Assembly (NCBI GenBank): GCA_033852075.1
Contig: JAWSVC010000012.1
Span: 124,001-188,000 of the forward strand
Direction: 5' to 3'
Length of the DNA: 64,000 nucleotides
From: QZLE01 sp033852075
GTDB taxonomy: Bacteria; Pseudomonadota; Gammaproteobacteria; QZLD01
Shown here: piece by piece, positions 36,882 to 45,147 of the stretch
How the letters are laid out: every line of letters begins with the position of its first letter
How positions within the stretch are numbered: position 1 is the stretch's first letter
Position numbers and translations under genes: made by a program
The notes under the pieces: generated by a model
Database searches by the model: none
What the model was told of the DNA's origin: nothing
What the model saw: the letters and a program-made list of their open reading frames with translations, nothing else

Positions 36882-37715
36882 TTATTTTCTAACGCATTTT
36901 TTTAGACCAGCATTTTGAATTATTGTAGTAGCGATTTCTTCAATGGACATTTCCGTAGAATCTACAAAATTTATTCGTTCTCTTTTTAAGATTTTTTTAA
37001 TTGTAGTAACTTCGTGTTTGCATTGACCAAGTGAAGAATATCTGCTGTTTGGGCGTCGCTCAAACCTGATTTTTTGTAGTCTGATAGGATCAATGACAAG
37101 GCCAAATAATTTGTCTCTATATGGTTCAAGGCAGGACGGTAGAATATTGTGCTCTAAATCATCATCTGTTAGCGGATAATTTGCTGCACGAATACCATAC
37201 TGAAGCGCCATATAAAGACTAACTGGTGTTTTTCCAGATCGTGAAACACCAATAATTACAACGTCAGCATTGCCATAGTGCCTTGTAGTGACACCGTCAT
37301 CGTTATCTACTGCATAATTAACGGCATTCATTCTATCAAGATAAATTTTGGAATCAGACATCCCGTGTGAGCGTCCAACAGTATGGGATGATTCAGCACC
37401 AAGTTCCTGCTCCATCGGGGTCATGAATGTTTCGAAAAAATCAAAAAACAGAGAATTGCTTTCTTCTTTAACTTTATGGCGCAAACTATCTGAAATAATT
37501 GTGCAGAATACAAATGGTTTTCCGCAACTATTTTGAGCATTTTCATTAATAACTCTTATAGCATTAATAGCTTTTTCAGTGGTATTAACGAAAGGTAGAT
37601 TTACTTGTTCAAATTCAACGTTCGGAAATTGAGTTAGCAGTGTTTGTCCAAGGGTTTCAGCTGTGATACCTGTTCCATCAGAAACATAAAAAACGGTGCG
37701 TATGCATGCAGTCAT
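36882..37715 (-). CDS. ppsR: PEP synthase regulatory protein (kinase/pyrophosphorylase, DUF299)
   Basis: 277 residues. N-terminal VFYVSDGTGITAETLG and P-loop GVSRSGKTP (~155-163) are family signatures, and LTDDDLEHNILP and the RFERRPNSRYSSL block also match. PpsR inactivates PEP synthase by ADP-dependent phosphorylation of a Thr beside the catalytic His and reactivates it by Pi-dependent removal. Its target gene, ppsA, is divergently encoded across a 358-base spacer. Confidence 0.95.
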   Translation of the reverse strand: MTACIRTVFYVSDGTGITAETLGQTLLTQFPNVEFEQVNLPFVNTTEKAINAIRVINENAQNSCGKPFVFCTIISDSLRHKVKEESNSLFFDFFETFMTPMEQELGAESSHTVGRSHGMSDSKIYLDRMNAVNYAVDNDDGVTTRHYGNADVVIIGVSRSGKTPVSLYMALQYGIRAANYPLTDDDLEHNILPSCLEPYRDKLFGLVIDPIRLQKIRFERRPNSRYSSLGQCKHEVTTIKKILKRERINFVDSTEMSIEEIATTIIQNAGLKKCVRK

Positions 37716-38073
37716 TGTATATCCAGTTATATTTTAAATTACAGTTATATGTAACATAAATTCATGTCGCTATCATTAATTCGCTCAAATATAACATGAA
37801 TTAAAACGCAATGTTTTGCTTAATAGCTTACTAAATCAGTAAGGTAATATAATATAACTATATAAAACATAATAAGAAATCATAAGTTGTGTCTGCATAA
37901 GTATTCGTAAAATAAGGTTTTTTTTTAGTGGTGAATTTGGGGCTAATAAATCATTTTTTAAATATAATTACAAAAGGGGTTATAAATAACATTCATACCT
38001 GCATTCAAAAATAATTTAGTGTATTATGCGCATTCATTTATTTAGCTCCGATTAAGTTATGAGGGTGCAAATC
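37716..38073. other. Divergent ppsR / ppsA control region
   Basis: 358 AT-rich bases without a gene. A TATTAT box (38022-38027) precedes ppsA by about 46 bases without a good -35. The in-frame ATG at 38059 is probably not the ppsA start, because GAGGG (38061-38065) serves as ribosome-binding site for ATG 38074. Confidence 0.45.
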
Positions 38074-40446
38074 ATGCAAGAAAATGTAATTTGGTTCGAA
38101 AATCTAGGGATGAATGATGTTGAGCGCGTTGGAGGGAAAAACGCATCACTAGGTGAGATGATTAGTCATCTAGCTAAAGCAGGGGTACAAGTACCGGGCG
38201 GTTTTGCGACAACTGCCGATGCTTTCTGGAGATTTTTGGATCAAAGTGGTTTACGTGAACAAATAAACCAGAGACTTGAAAACCTAAATACTGATGATGT
38301 GGCAGCACTTGCTGAAGCTGGCGCTGAGATCAGACAATTAGTTATCGACACTCCATTTACACCTGATTTTGAAGCAGAAATCACTGAAGCTTACAAAAAA
38401 ATGGAAGCAGATGCCGGCGGTGATCTTTCTGTAGCGGTTAGATCTTCAGCTACAGCAGAAGACCTTCCTGATGCTTCATTCGCGGGTCAGCAAGAAACCT
38501 TCCTTAATGTTCGTGGTTTGGATAATGTCCTTGTTGCCATGAAACATGTATTTGCATCTCTGTATAACGACAGAGCTATTTCTTACCGTGTACACCAAGG
38601 TTTTGAGCATAGTCAGGTTGCATTATCAGCAGGCGTACAAAGAATGGTACGTAGTGATATTGGTGCGGCAGGTGTTATGTTCTCAATTGATACCGAATCT
38701 GGCTTTGATAAAGTGGTATTTATCACATCATCATATGGTCTTGGAGAAACAGTAGTACAGGGTGCGGTTAATCCTGATGAATTCTACGTTTACAAGCCTG
38801 CATTAGAAGCTGGCAAGAATGCAGTACTACAAAGAAATCTTGGTAGTAAAGCAATCAAAATGGTTTACAGCCAATCAAAAGAGCACGGCAAGTCAGTTGA
38901 TACCGTTGATGTAGATCCAGCTGATAGCAATAAGTTCTCATTAACAGATGATGAAGTAAATCAATTGGCCAAACAAGCCATTATTATTGAAAAGCATTAC
39001 GGTCGCCCAATGGATATTGAGTGGGGTAAAGATGGTAACGATGGTAAGCTTTATATCCTGCAAGCACGCCCGGAGACTGTTCAAAGCCGTACTGGTCAGG
39101 TTATTGAAAGATTTGTTCTTAAACAAAGCGGTGGTGAAGCGATCGTAACCGGTAGAAGTATCGGACAGAAGATCGGTGCTGGTAAAGTAAGAATCGTAAA
39201 CGACATCTCTGAAATGGCAAAGGTTCAGGAAGGTGATGTACTGGTTACAGACATGACAGATCCGGATTGGGAACCTGTAATGAAAAAGGCTTCTGCGATC
39301 GTAACTAATCGTGGTGGAAGAACCTGCCATGCAGCGATTATCGCACGTGAACTTGGTATTCCTGCAGTAGTGGGTTGTGGTGACGCAACAGCAAAAATCG
39401 CCGATGGTATAGACGTAACTGTTTCATGCGCTGAAGGTGATACCGGTTATATCTATAATGGTTTGTTGAATTTTGAATTGAATCAAATCAGCCTGGATTC
39501 AATGCCAGATATACCATTTAAGATTATGATGAACGTTGGTAATCCAGAGCGTGCCTTTGATTTCCAAAGACTTCCAAATGCTGGTGTTGGTCTTGCGCGT
39601 CTTGAGTTTATCATCAATAGAATGATTGGAGTTCACCCTAGAGCTCTTCTTAACTATGAAACTCAACCTGCTGAAACCAAAGAAATTATCGACCAGCAAA
39701 TGGCGGGATATGCAGATCCTGTATCATTCTATGTAGAAAAACTGGTTGAAGGTATCTCTACACTGGCAGCAGCATTCGCACCAAAGCCAATTATCGTACG
39801 TATGTCAGACTTTAAGTCGAACGAGTACGCTAATCTTGTTGGTGGCGACATGTACGAGCCAGAAGAAGATAATCCAATGCTAGGTTATCGTGGTGCTTCT
39901 CGTTATATCTCTGATGATTTTCGTGCCTGCTTTGAACTTGAATGTAAAGCAGTTCGTAAAGCGCGTGAAGAGATGGGGCTTGATAATATCTGGATTATGG
40001 CGCCATTCGTTAGAACCCTCGAAGAAGCAGAGCAGGTTATTGAGCTATTGAAAGAAAATGGTCTTGAGCGTGGCAAAGACGGCCTTAAAGTAATGATGAT
40101 GTGTGAGATTCCATCAAATGCGATTCTTGCAGACCAATTCCTTGAGTTCTTCGATGGCTTCTCAATTGGTTCAAATGACCTTACTCAGCTTACACTTGGT
40201 CTTGACCGTGACTCTGGTCTTATCGCACATCTGTTTGATGAGCGTAATCCCGCAGTTAAAGCTCTTTTACACATGGCAATTCAGGCGTGTAAAAAGGCTG
40301 GTAAATACGTTGGTATCTGCGGACAAGGACCTTCAGATCACCCTGATCTTGCCAAATGGTTGATGGAAGAGGGTATCGAGAGTGTTTCTCTTAACCCTGA
40401 TACAGTTGTTGAGACTTGGATGTATCTGGCTAATCAGGAAGCTTAA
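38074..40446 (+). CDS. ppsA: Phosphoenolpyruvate synthase
   Basis: 790 residues from ATG 38074 (GAGGG 8 bases upstream). Converts pyruvate + ATP + water to PEP + AMP + Pi for gluconeogenesis. N-terminal ATP-grasp (GGKNASLGEM, VRSSATAEDLPDASFAGQQ), the swivelling phospho-His domain with H419 in GGRTCHAAIIARELGIP, and a C-terminal TIM barrel (IGSNDLTQLTLGLDRDSG, late Cys in GICGQGPSD). The Thr before H419 (RTCH) is the site PpsR is known to phosphorylate in this family. Followed by a strong terminator. Confidence 0.96.
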   Translation: MQENVIWFENLGMNDVERVGGKNASLGEMISHLAKAGVQVPGGFATTADAFWRFLDQSGLREQINQRLENLNTDDVAALAEAGAEIRQLVIDTPFTPDFEAEITEAYKKMEADAGGDLSVAVRSSATAEDLPDASFAGQQETFLNVRGLDNVLVAMKHVFASLYNDRAISYRVHQGFEHSQVALSAGVQRMVRSDIGAAGVMFSIDTESGFDKVVFITSSYGLGETVVQGAVNPDEFYVYKPALEAGKNAVLQRNLGSKAIKMVYSQSKEHGKSVDTVDVDPADSNKFSLTDDEVNQLAKQAIIIEKHYGRPMDIEWGKDGNDGKLYILQARPETVQSRTGQVIERFVLKQSGGEAIVTGRSIGQKIGAGKVRIVNDISEMAKVQEGDVLVTDMTDPDWEPVMKKASAIVTNRGGRTCHAAIIARELGIPAVVGCGDATAKIADGIDVTVSCAEGDTGYIYNGLLNFELNQISLDSMPDIPFKIMMNVGNPERAFDFQRLPNAGVGLARLEFIINRMIGVHPRALLNYETQPAETKEIIDQQMAGYADPVSFYVEKLVEGISTLAAAFAPKPIIVRMSDFKSNEYANLVGGDMYEPEEDNPMLGYRGASRYISDDFRACFELECKAVRKAREEMGLDNIWIMAPFVRTLEEAEQVIELLKENGLERGKDGLKVMMMCEIPSNAILADQFLEFFDGFSIGSNDLTQLTLGLDRDSGLIAHLFDERNPAVKALLHMAIQACKKAGKYVGICGQGPSDHPDLAKWLMEEGIESVSLNPDTVVETWMYLANQEA

Positions 40447-40505
40447 GAGGCCTTTATACCTGACTTCTGATTACGTCATACCGGCGGCCGGTATCCAAAA
40501 AATAT

Positions 40506-40533
40506 AAAAAGCAGTCTTCGGGCTGCTTTTTTG
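40506..40533 (+). terminator. Rho-independent terminator of ppsA
   Basis: An 11-bp stem (one G-T pair), AAAAAGCAGTC with GGCTGCTTTTT, has the stable loop TTCG (40517-40520) and a T-run. It separates ppsA from the next kinase gene, making that a separate transcription unit. Confidence 0.9.
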
Positions 40534-40627
40534 TTATCTGTTTAGCAAAACGGTTATATTTAAAAAAACCTTTAAAATCACTAACTATAATAATTATTAA
40601 GTTTTTAATTTTATGAGCGCATAACTT

Positions 40628-43075
40628 TTGACTAAACAAAAAAGTCTTACCAAAATTTATTTTTACAGCATGGTTAGTTTAACTGTCGTGCTGAGCTTGG
40701 TTTTTGCTTTTATTCTTATGGAAAAAGAGATAAGCGCCTTTAATGAAGAATCCGCTGCTTTGCATGAAAATTATATTCAATCGCAAAAAAACAAGATTAA
40801 ACACGAAGTCAAACAGTTACAGCAATACATTAACTATCAGCAAGAAACTACTGAGCAAAGATTAAAGGACGAAGTTAAGGATCGGACTATTCAGGTGTTT
40901 TATATCATAGAGCATATCTATGAAAAAAATAAAGATACGAAAAGCATAGCAGAACTGGAAAAAATGATTACAGATGTTTTGCATTCAGCTAGTTGGGATA
41001 ATGGTGCTGGTTACTTTTTTGCCTTTAATACTGATGCTATTGAAACAGTAAATCCAAACAACACCAATATGGTTGGTAAAAATATGTGGGATTTTAGGGA
41101 TAAAAAGGGGAAGTATGTTATTAGAGATATGCTAGCAGTTGCTGCAGAAAAAGGTGAGGGTTATATAACATATTTTTGGGATCAGCCAAGCAATCCAGGG
41201 GTTGAGGTGAAAAAAATATCTTATGTTAAGTTATTTAAACCACTGAATTGGGTTATAGGTAATGGTAAGTACATAGATGACCAAACTGAAATAATAAAAA
41301 ATGAAACTATACAAAGAATATCTAAAATTATATTAGAGGGGGATAGGTATTATTTTGGTGGTAATATTGATGGCGATTTGTTATTCGGAGCTATAAAGGG
41401 GAGTAATTATTTTGATTTAACCGATGTAAATGGTGTAAAGGTTGTTCAAGAGGCGATAAAAACGGCACAATCTGGTGGTGGTTTTATTAAATATGTGATG
41501 CCAAAACTCGGAGGGCAGAAACCGCTTCCTAAGATTAGTTATGTAGTATCTGTTCCAGATTGGGAGTGGATGATTGGGGCTGGTATCTATGTTAATGAAA
41601 TCGATGAAATAATTGCGCATAAAAAACAGATTCTTGACCAAAAGCTTACCGATTTTATTATTAAATATACGATAATAGTTTTGTTATTGATTGTGGTTAT
41701 AGTTATTTTAGCTAAATATGTAACATCAAAAATTAGCAATAATCTTGAAACCTTCTTCGATTTCTTTTGCCGCAGCTCGGAAGAAAATATCCCGATAGAT
41801 GAAGAAAATATAAGTTTTTCTGAATTCCACCAGCTTGCAAAATACGCCAATCAGATGCTTGAGCGGCGCATAAAAGCCGAAGCGGCAGAACAGAAAAATT
41901 ATCAGCTATACATGACAATCTTTGAAGCCTCTATAGATGCTATTTTATTGTATGATCCTGAATGTGGGATTATTGATTGCAATCCTGCAGCCCTTTCAAT
42001 GTTTAAAATCAATGATAAAGAACATCTCTCTAAACTACAGGTCTATGATGTATCTCCTGAATATCAGCCTAATGGAGTTCTATCGAAAGATGCTGCTTTA
42101 GAAAAGCTAAAGGAAATTGTTGAAAAAGGATATAGTAAATTTGAATGGGTACATCGGCGTCTTGATGGAGAGGAATTTTTTGCTCACGTTGAAACCTCTC
42201 GAATCTATTTAGAAGGCAAACCGATAATTTATATTACTACAAGAGATATATCTGAATATAAAAGGACACAAGCCTTAATGATACAAACTGAAAAAATGTT
42301 ATCAGTTGGTGGCTTGGCTGCAGGTATGGCGCATGAAATCAATAACCCGCTTGCAGGTATGATGCAGACTGCAATTTCTCTTGAAAATCGCTTATTAAAA
42401 CTTGAACAGTTTGAAAAGAATGTAGAGGTGGCGAATAAATACAATCTTGAAATTGCGGATCTAAAAGCATATATGCATGATCGTGGAATTGACCGTATGG
42501 TTAATACAATTGAGGAATCTGGAAAAAGGATTGCGAATATTGTAAAAAACATGCTTAGTTTTGCCAGAACGAGGGATGCAGTAAAAACTCCGCATTTTGT
42601 AACAGAGCTAATAGATAAGTCGTTGGAATTGGCGGGTATAGATTATAACCAGAGGAAACATTACGATTTCAAATGCATTGAAATAGTTAAAGAATATGAA
42701 GAATCAATACCTATGATTAATTGTGAGTCAGGAATGATCCAGCAGGTTATTCTTAATCTATTGCAAAATAGTGCTTACGAAATGCATGGGACTGGTATTA
42801 AAAAACCAAGGATTAATTTGCGCTGTTGGTATGAAAAAGATAGAAACATGGTTGGTATCGAAGTAGAGGACAATGGTCCGGGGATTGATCCTGCTATTAA
42901 GGATAGGTTGTTTGAACCATTTTATACTACTAAAAGCCCTGGAGTAGGAACAGGTTTAGGCCTAAGCGTTTCATATTACATCATAGTCGATGATCATAGC
43001 GGAGAGTTTATAGAGATTTCACAGCCAGGACATGGGGCTAAATTTAGGATTATGCTTCCTGCAATTGAAAAATAA
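40628..43075 (+). CDS. Cache-domain sensor histidine kinase
   Basis: 815 residues. A membrane helix (~12-31) leads to a long periplasmic region with a helical stalk and two single-Cache-like units (~90-220 and ~225-335, each ending ...W.IG.G.Y), then a second helix (~345-365). A PAS domain (~425-545) precedes HisKA with H569 in GMAHEINNPLAG and HATPase (NLLQNSAYEM, DNGPGI, GTGLGLS). The two Cache units suggest binding of small extracellular ligands such as organic acids. There is no receiver and no adjacent regulator, so its partner is elsewhere. TTG start at 40628 lacks a good ribosome-binding site; ATG at 40670 would truncate the first helix. Confidence 0.88.
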   Translation: MTKQKSLTKIYFYSMVSLTVVLSLVFAFILMEKEISAFNEESAALHENYIQSQKNKIKHEVKQLQQYINYQQETTEQRLKDEVKDRTIQVFYIIEHIYEKNKDTKSIAELEKMITDVLHSASWDNGAGYFFAFNTDAIETVNPNNTNMVGKNMWDFRDKKGKYVIRDMLAVAAEKGEGYITYFWDQPSNPGVEVKKISYVKLFKPLNWVIGNGKYIDDQTEIIKNETIQRISKIILEGDRYYFGGNIDGDLLFGAIKGSNYFDLTDVNGVKVVQEAIKTAQSGGGFIKYVMPKLGGQKPLPKISYVVSVPDWEWMIGAGIYVNEIDEIIAHKKQILDQKLTDFIIKYTIIVLLLIVVIVILAKYVTSKISNNLETFFDFFCRSSEENIPIDEENISFSEFHQLAKYANQMLERRIKAEAAEQKNYQLYMTIFEASIDAILLYDPECGIIDCNPAALSMFKINDKEHLSKLQVYDVSPEYQPNGVLSKDAALEKLKEIVEKGYSKFEWVHRRLDGEEFFAHVETSRIYLEGKPIIYITTRDISEYKRTQALMIQTEKMLSVGGLAAGMAHEINNPLAGMMQTAISLENRLLKLEQFEKNVEVANKYNLEIADLKAYMHDRGIDRMVNTIEESGKRIANIVKNMLSFARTRDAVKTPHFVTELIDKSLELAGIDYNQRKHYDFKCIEIVKEYEESIPMINCESGMIQQVILNLLQNSAYEMHGTGIKKPRINLRCWYEKDRNMVGIEVEDNGPGIDPAIKDRLFEPFYTTKSPGVGTGLGLSVSYYIIVDDHSGEFIEISQPGHGAKFRIMLPAIEK

Positions 43076-43126
43076 AATTGTGCAGTTGGTTTCTGAACCC
43101 CAAAGTTTGCTTTAAATCTTGTTCAA

Positions 43127-43825
43127 TTAACCCAAAATACTTAATCTGGTTTTAAGTTCGTTAAGGGTTTTGCGGTATCTAACAGTTGCACCTTCAGCAA
43201 AAACTGAATCCATTTCAGTTAGATCATCAATAGCTTTAATCTGATAATCAATTTCATCAATTAGTTGTTCTTTGCAGCATTCAGTTTCTACAATAGCTCC
43301 GTATAGATCGTATGCTAATAATAGTTGGTCAACTGCTTCGCGAATATCTCCATTCTTAATACTGTCGATAGTTTCAACTAAAGGAGTTTCGCCTCCGAAT
43401 CTAGCTTCAATATCACCAACTGCTCCGCAAAGAGTATCAATGACATTACAAAGAAGTTTGTTCTTTATAGGGGAGTAGAAGTTTTCTTTAACAACAAAAA
43501 ACTTAGCGAATTTCTTTTTGATATTAACTTTTATTACTTCACGAAGATATTTGGATGATGCTGGCTGGATATCTTCAAATATTCTCCACTCTTCAACCGA
43601 AAGCTGAGACCATGCCTTGTGGAAATTTCTTCTGATTTGCCGGGCTATTATATTGCATAACTCACTATCGGCACCAACCATTAATCCAATGCAGCCTAAT
43701 AATTCATCCGCAAGATCATGTTTAGGGTTTGATGCAATCGGAGTATTTTCTAAAAGAGTTCGTTTAAGATCCTCTTTAATAGATTCATTGGTAATATTTG
43801 GCAGGTGTAAATTAGCAAGTTGCAT
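43127..43825 (-). CDS. Conserved-looking protein of unknown function
   Basis: 232 residues, not recognised. Predominantly helical, no signal peptide or membrane segment. Several Cys residues (CIGLM, CNII, CNVIDTLCG, CC) are scattered without a metal motif. A GDIREAVDQLLLAYDLYGAIVE stretch is amphipathic. AGAGGAAG lies before the ATG. It is 13 bases after the YaaW-like gene in the same direction, so the two probably act together. Confidence 0.65.
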   Translation of the reverse strand: MQLANLHLPNITNESIKEDLKRTLLENTPIASNPKHDLADELLGCIGLMVGADSELCNIIARQIRRNFHKAWSQLSVEEWRIFEDIQPASSKYLREVIKVNIKKKFAKFFVVKENFYSPIKNKLLCNVIDTLCGAVGDIEARFGGETPLVETIDSIKNGDIREAVDQLLLAYDLYGAIVETECCKEQLIDEIDYQIKAIDDLTEMDSVFAEGATVRYRKTLNELKTRLSILG

Positions 43826-43838
43826 AGCTTCCTCTCAA

Positions 43839-44534
43839 TTAAAAACCCGATCTAACCATTATTTGCTGACGGTTAAGATTATATCCATCATCATCTTCAG
43901 CGTTAGATTCAATTTTAATCCTTATAGATGCAATTATAGCAATAAATGGAATTAGTTTTTTGTACTTGGAAGAACCGAAGCGTTGAGCAGTTAAAGCTCC
44001 AAGAGCCAAAAGCCAAAGAGGGGCAATAGTTGCACCTATTGAACTGCCAAGTAATGCTAATAATGAAGTACTACCCAAACCTAACGATGAAACAGTGGCA
44101 ACGCGTGAATCATTTTTGTCTGAATTGCGTAGCAGTTTATCTCCAATCACGGACAAACTCTCATCCAGATTTTCTCGTTTAGATTTTGGCATCGAATACA
44201 GAAAAGTTCTAAACATCATGTCAAAAATATTTTTTTCAAGAACGGGATAATTTTTTTCTACCCATGATGTATCGCGATCATGATGTTTGGCCTTTAGATG
44301 CTTGGCTGCGTTGTGGACAATAAGCCAGTAAGGAAGTCCTTTTCCTGGTCTCATCAATCTCCCTATAGAATTACTGGCTTCCCTGCTAAGCATATAGAAG
44401 ATAGTTCTGCCGGCCTCATGCCTTAAATCATACTCAATCCCTAAAGAACGCAGCAAACATAATCTCTCTTCCTTGTTTGCTTTATCTATCAGTTTTATTA
44501 CATCATCTGACGAACAATCGTATTGAAGAACCAT
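43839..44534 (-). CDS. YaaW/UPF0174-like protein
   Basis: 231 residues. The middle (GLPYWLIVHNAAKHLKAK ... VEKNYPVLEKNIFDMMF) and the C-terminal YKKLIPFIAIIASIR match the pattern I recall for E. coli YaaW (HGKLYRAILLDVSKRLK..., YRVTIPAVLQIACLR). A Gly/Leu/Ala-rich hydrophobic region at ~150-185 and another at ~195-208 may be membrane-associated. The biochemical role of the family is unknown. AGGAAA precedes the ATG. First gene of a two-gene unit. Confidence 0.65.
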   Translation of the reverse strand: MVLQYDCSSDDVIKLIDKANKEERLCLLRSLGIEYDLRHEAGRTIFYMLSREASNSIGRLMRPGKGLPYWLIVHNAAKHLKAKHHDRDTSWVEKNYPVLEKNIFDMMFRTFLYSMPKSKRENLDESLSVIGDKLLRNSDKNDSRVATVSSLGLGSTSLLALLGSSIGATIAPLWLLALGALTAQRFGSSKYKKLIPFIAIIASIRIKIESNAEDDDGYNLNRQQIMVRSGF

Positions 44535-44803
44535 ATCTTTCCTGCTCCAATATGCCTAAACATCTCCTTCGTCCCTGTTTATGTGCTCCATATGAATCTA
44601 GCTTAGGCAAAACGCAATTTGTCTTCAATCGACTAGCTGTGCAACAACTTAATTTAGTTATTCATCGGTAAGAAAATTAGGATAAGCGGCAATTAAAAAT
44701 ACAAAAAATACCACTTATCTGATGGAAAATGTTAAAAAATGCACCTGATTTTCTGGTAACTATTGCGTAACAAGCTGAAGTGGTTTAATCTGTGCGGTCT
44801 TTG

Positions 44804-44891
44804 GGACAGGTGTCCGAGTGGTCGAAGGAGCACGCCTGGAAAGTGTGTGTACGGCAACGTACCGAGGGTTCGAATCCCTCCCTGTCCGCCA
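44804..44891 (+). tRNA. tRNA-Ser(GGA)
   Basis: 88 bases with encoded CCA. Acceptor GGACAGG (44804-44810) pairs with CCTGTCC (44881-44887). Anticodon stem CACGC/GTGTG holds loop CTGGAAA with anticodon GGA at 44838-44840. The long variable arm ...TGTACGGCAACGTAC... is typical of tRNA-Ser, and the T arm GGGTTCGAATCCC is perfect. A TTTAAT -10-like box lies at 44784-44789 followed by a GC-rich discriminator. The recombinase cassette begins 257 bases downstream. Confidence 0.97.
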
Positions 44892-44908
44892 GATTTTTTT
44901 CTCTACTA

Positions 44909-45061
44909 TAGAGTTCGCTTTGCGTGTTTTATTAAAGTCCTATATATCAATGATGTACAGGATTTTTGCAAAGCTTATATGGTCTCTATAGTTGTTCAAA
45001 TTACACCCCAATATATTTAAAGCCCCAGATTATCTCTAATTGGATTTTTAGAGTTCGCTTT
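44909..45061. repeat. Direct repeats downstream of tRNA-Ser (possible attachment scar)
   Basis: TAGAGTTCGCTTT occurs exactly at 44909-44921 and 45049-45061, and similarity continues for about 12 bases (…TGTTTTAT…). The copies lie between the tRNA 3' end and the recombinase stop. They could be remnants of integration or a local duplication. A third, looser echo (TGGATTTTAGAG at 45085-45096 versus TGGATTTTTAGAG at 45041-45053) is also present. Confidence 0.4.
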
Positions 45062-45103
45062 AGCTGTTTTTATCTGATAAAAGATGGATTTTAGAGCTAC
45101 TGA

Positions 45104-45117
45104 TTTGTTTAAACAAA
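45104..45117. repeat. Perfect 14-base palindrome beside the recombinase gene
   Basis: TTTGTTTAAACAAA lies 31 bases from the recombinase stop. Serine integrase att cores are often short dyads, so this is a candidate crossover or binding site, but AT-rich palindromes of this size are not rare. Confidence 0.3.
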
Positions 45118-45147
45118 CCTGTGTATTTGATTGTATTTTGATTGTGG

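Noticed and set aside
38941..39330. 129-codon minus-strand frame in ppsA
   Set aside because: Antisense to the catalytic region of ppsA; no ribosome-binding site.
44763..45020. 85-codon plus-strand frame over the tRNA gene
   Set aside because: It reads through tRNA-Ser, which is complete with CCA; coding is not credible.
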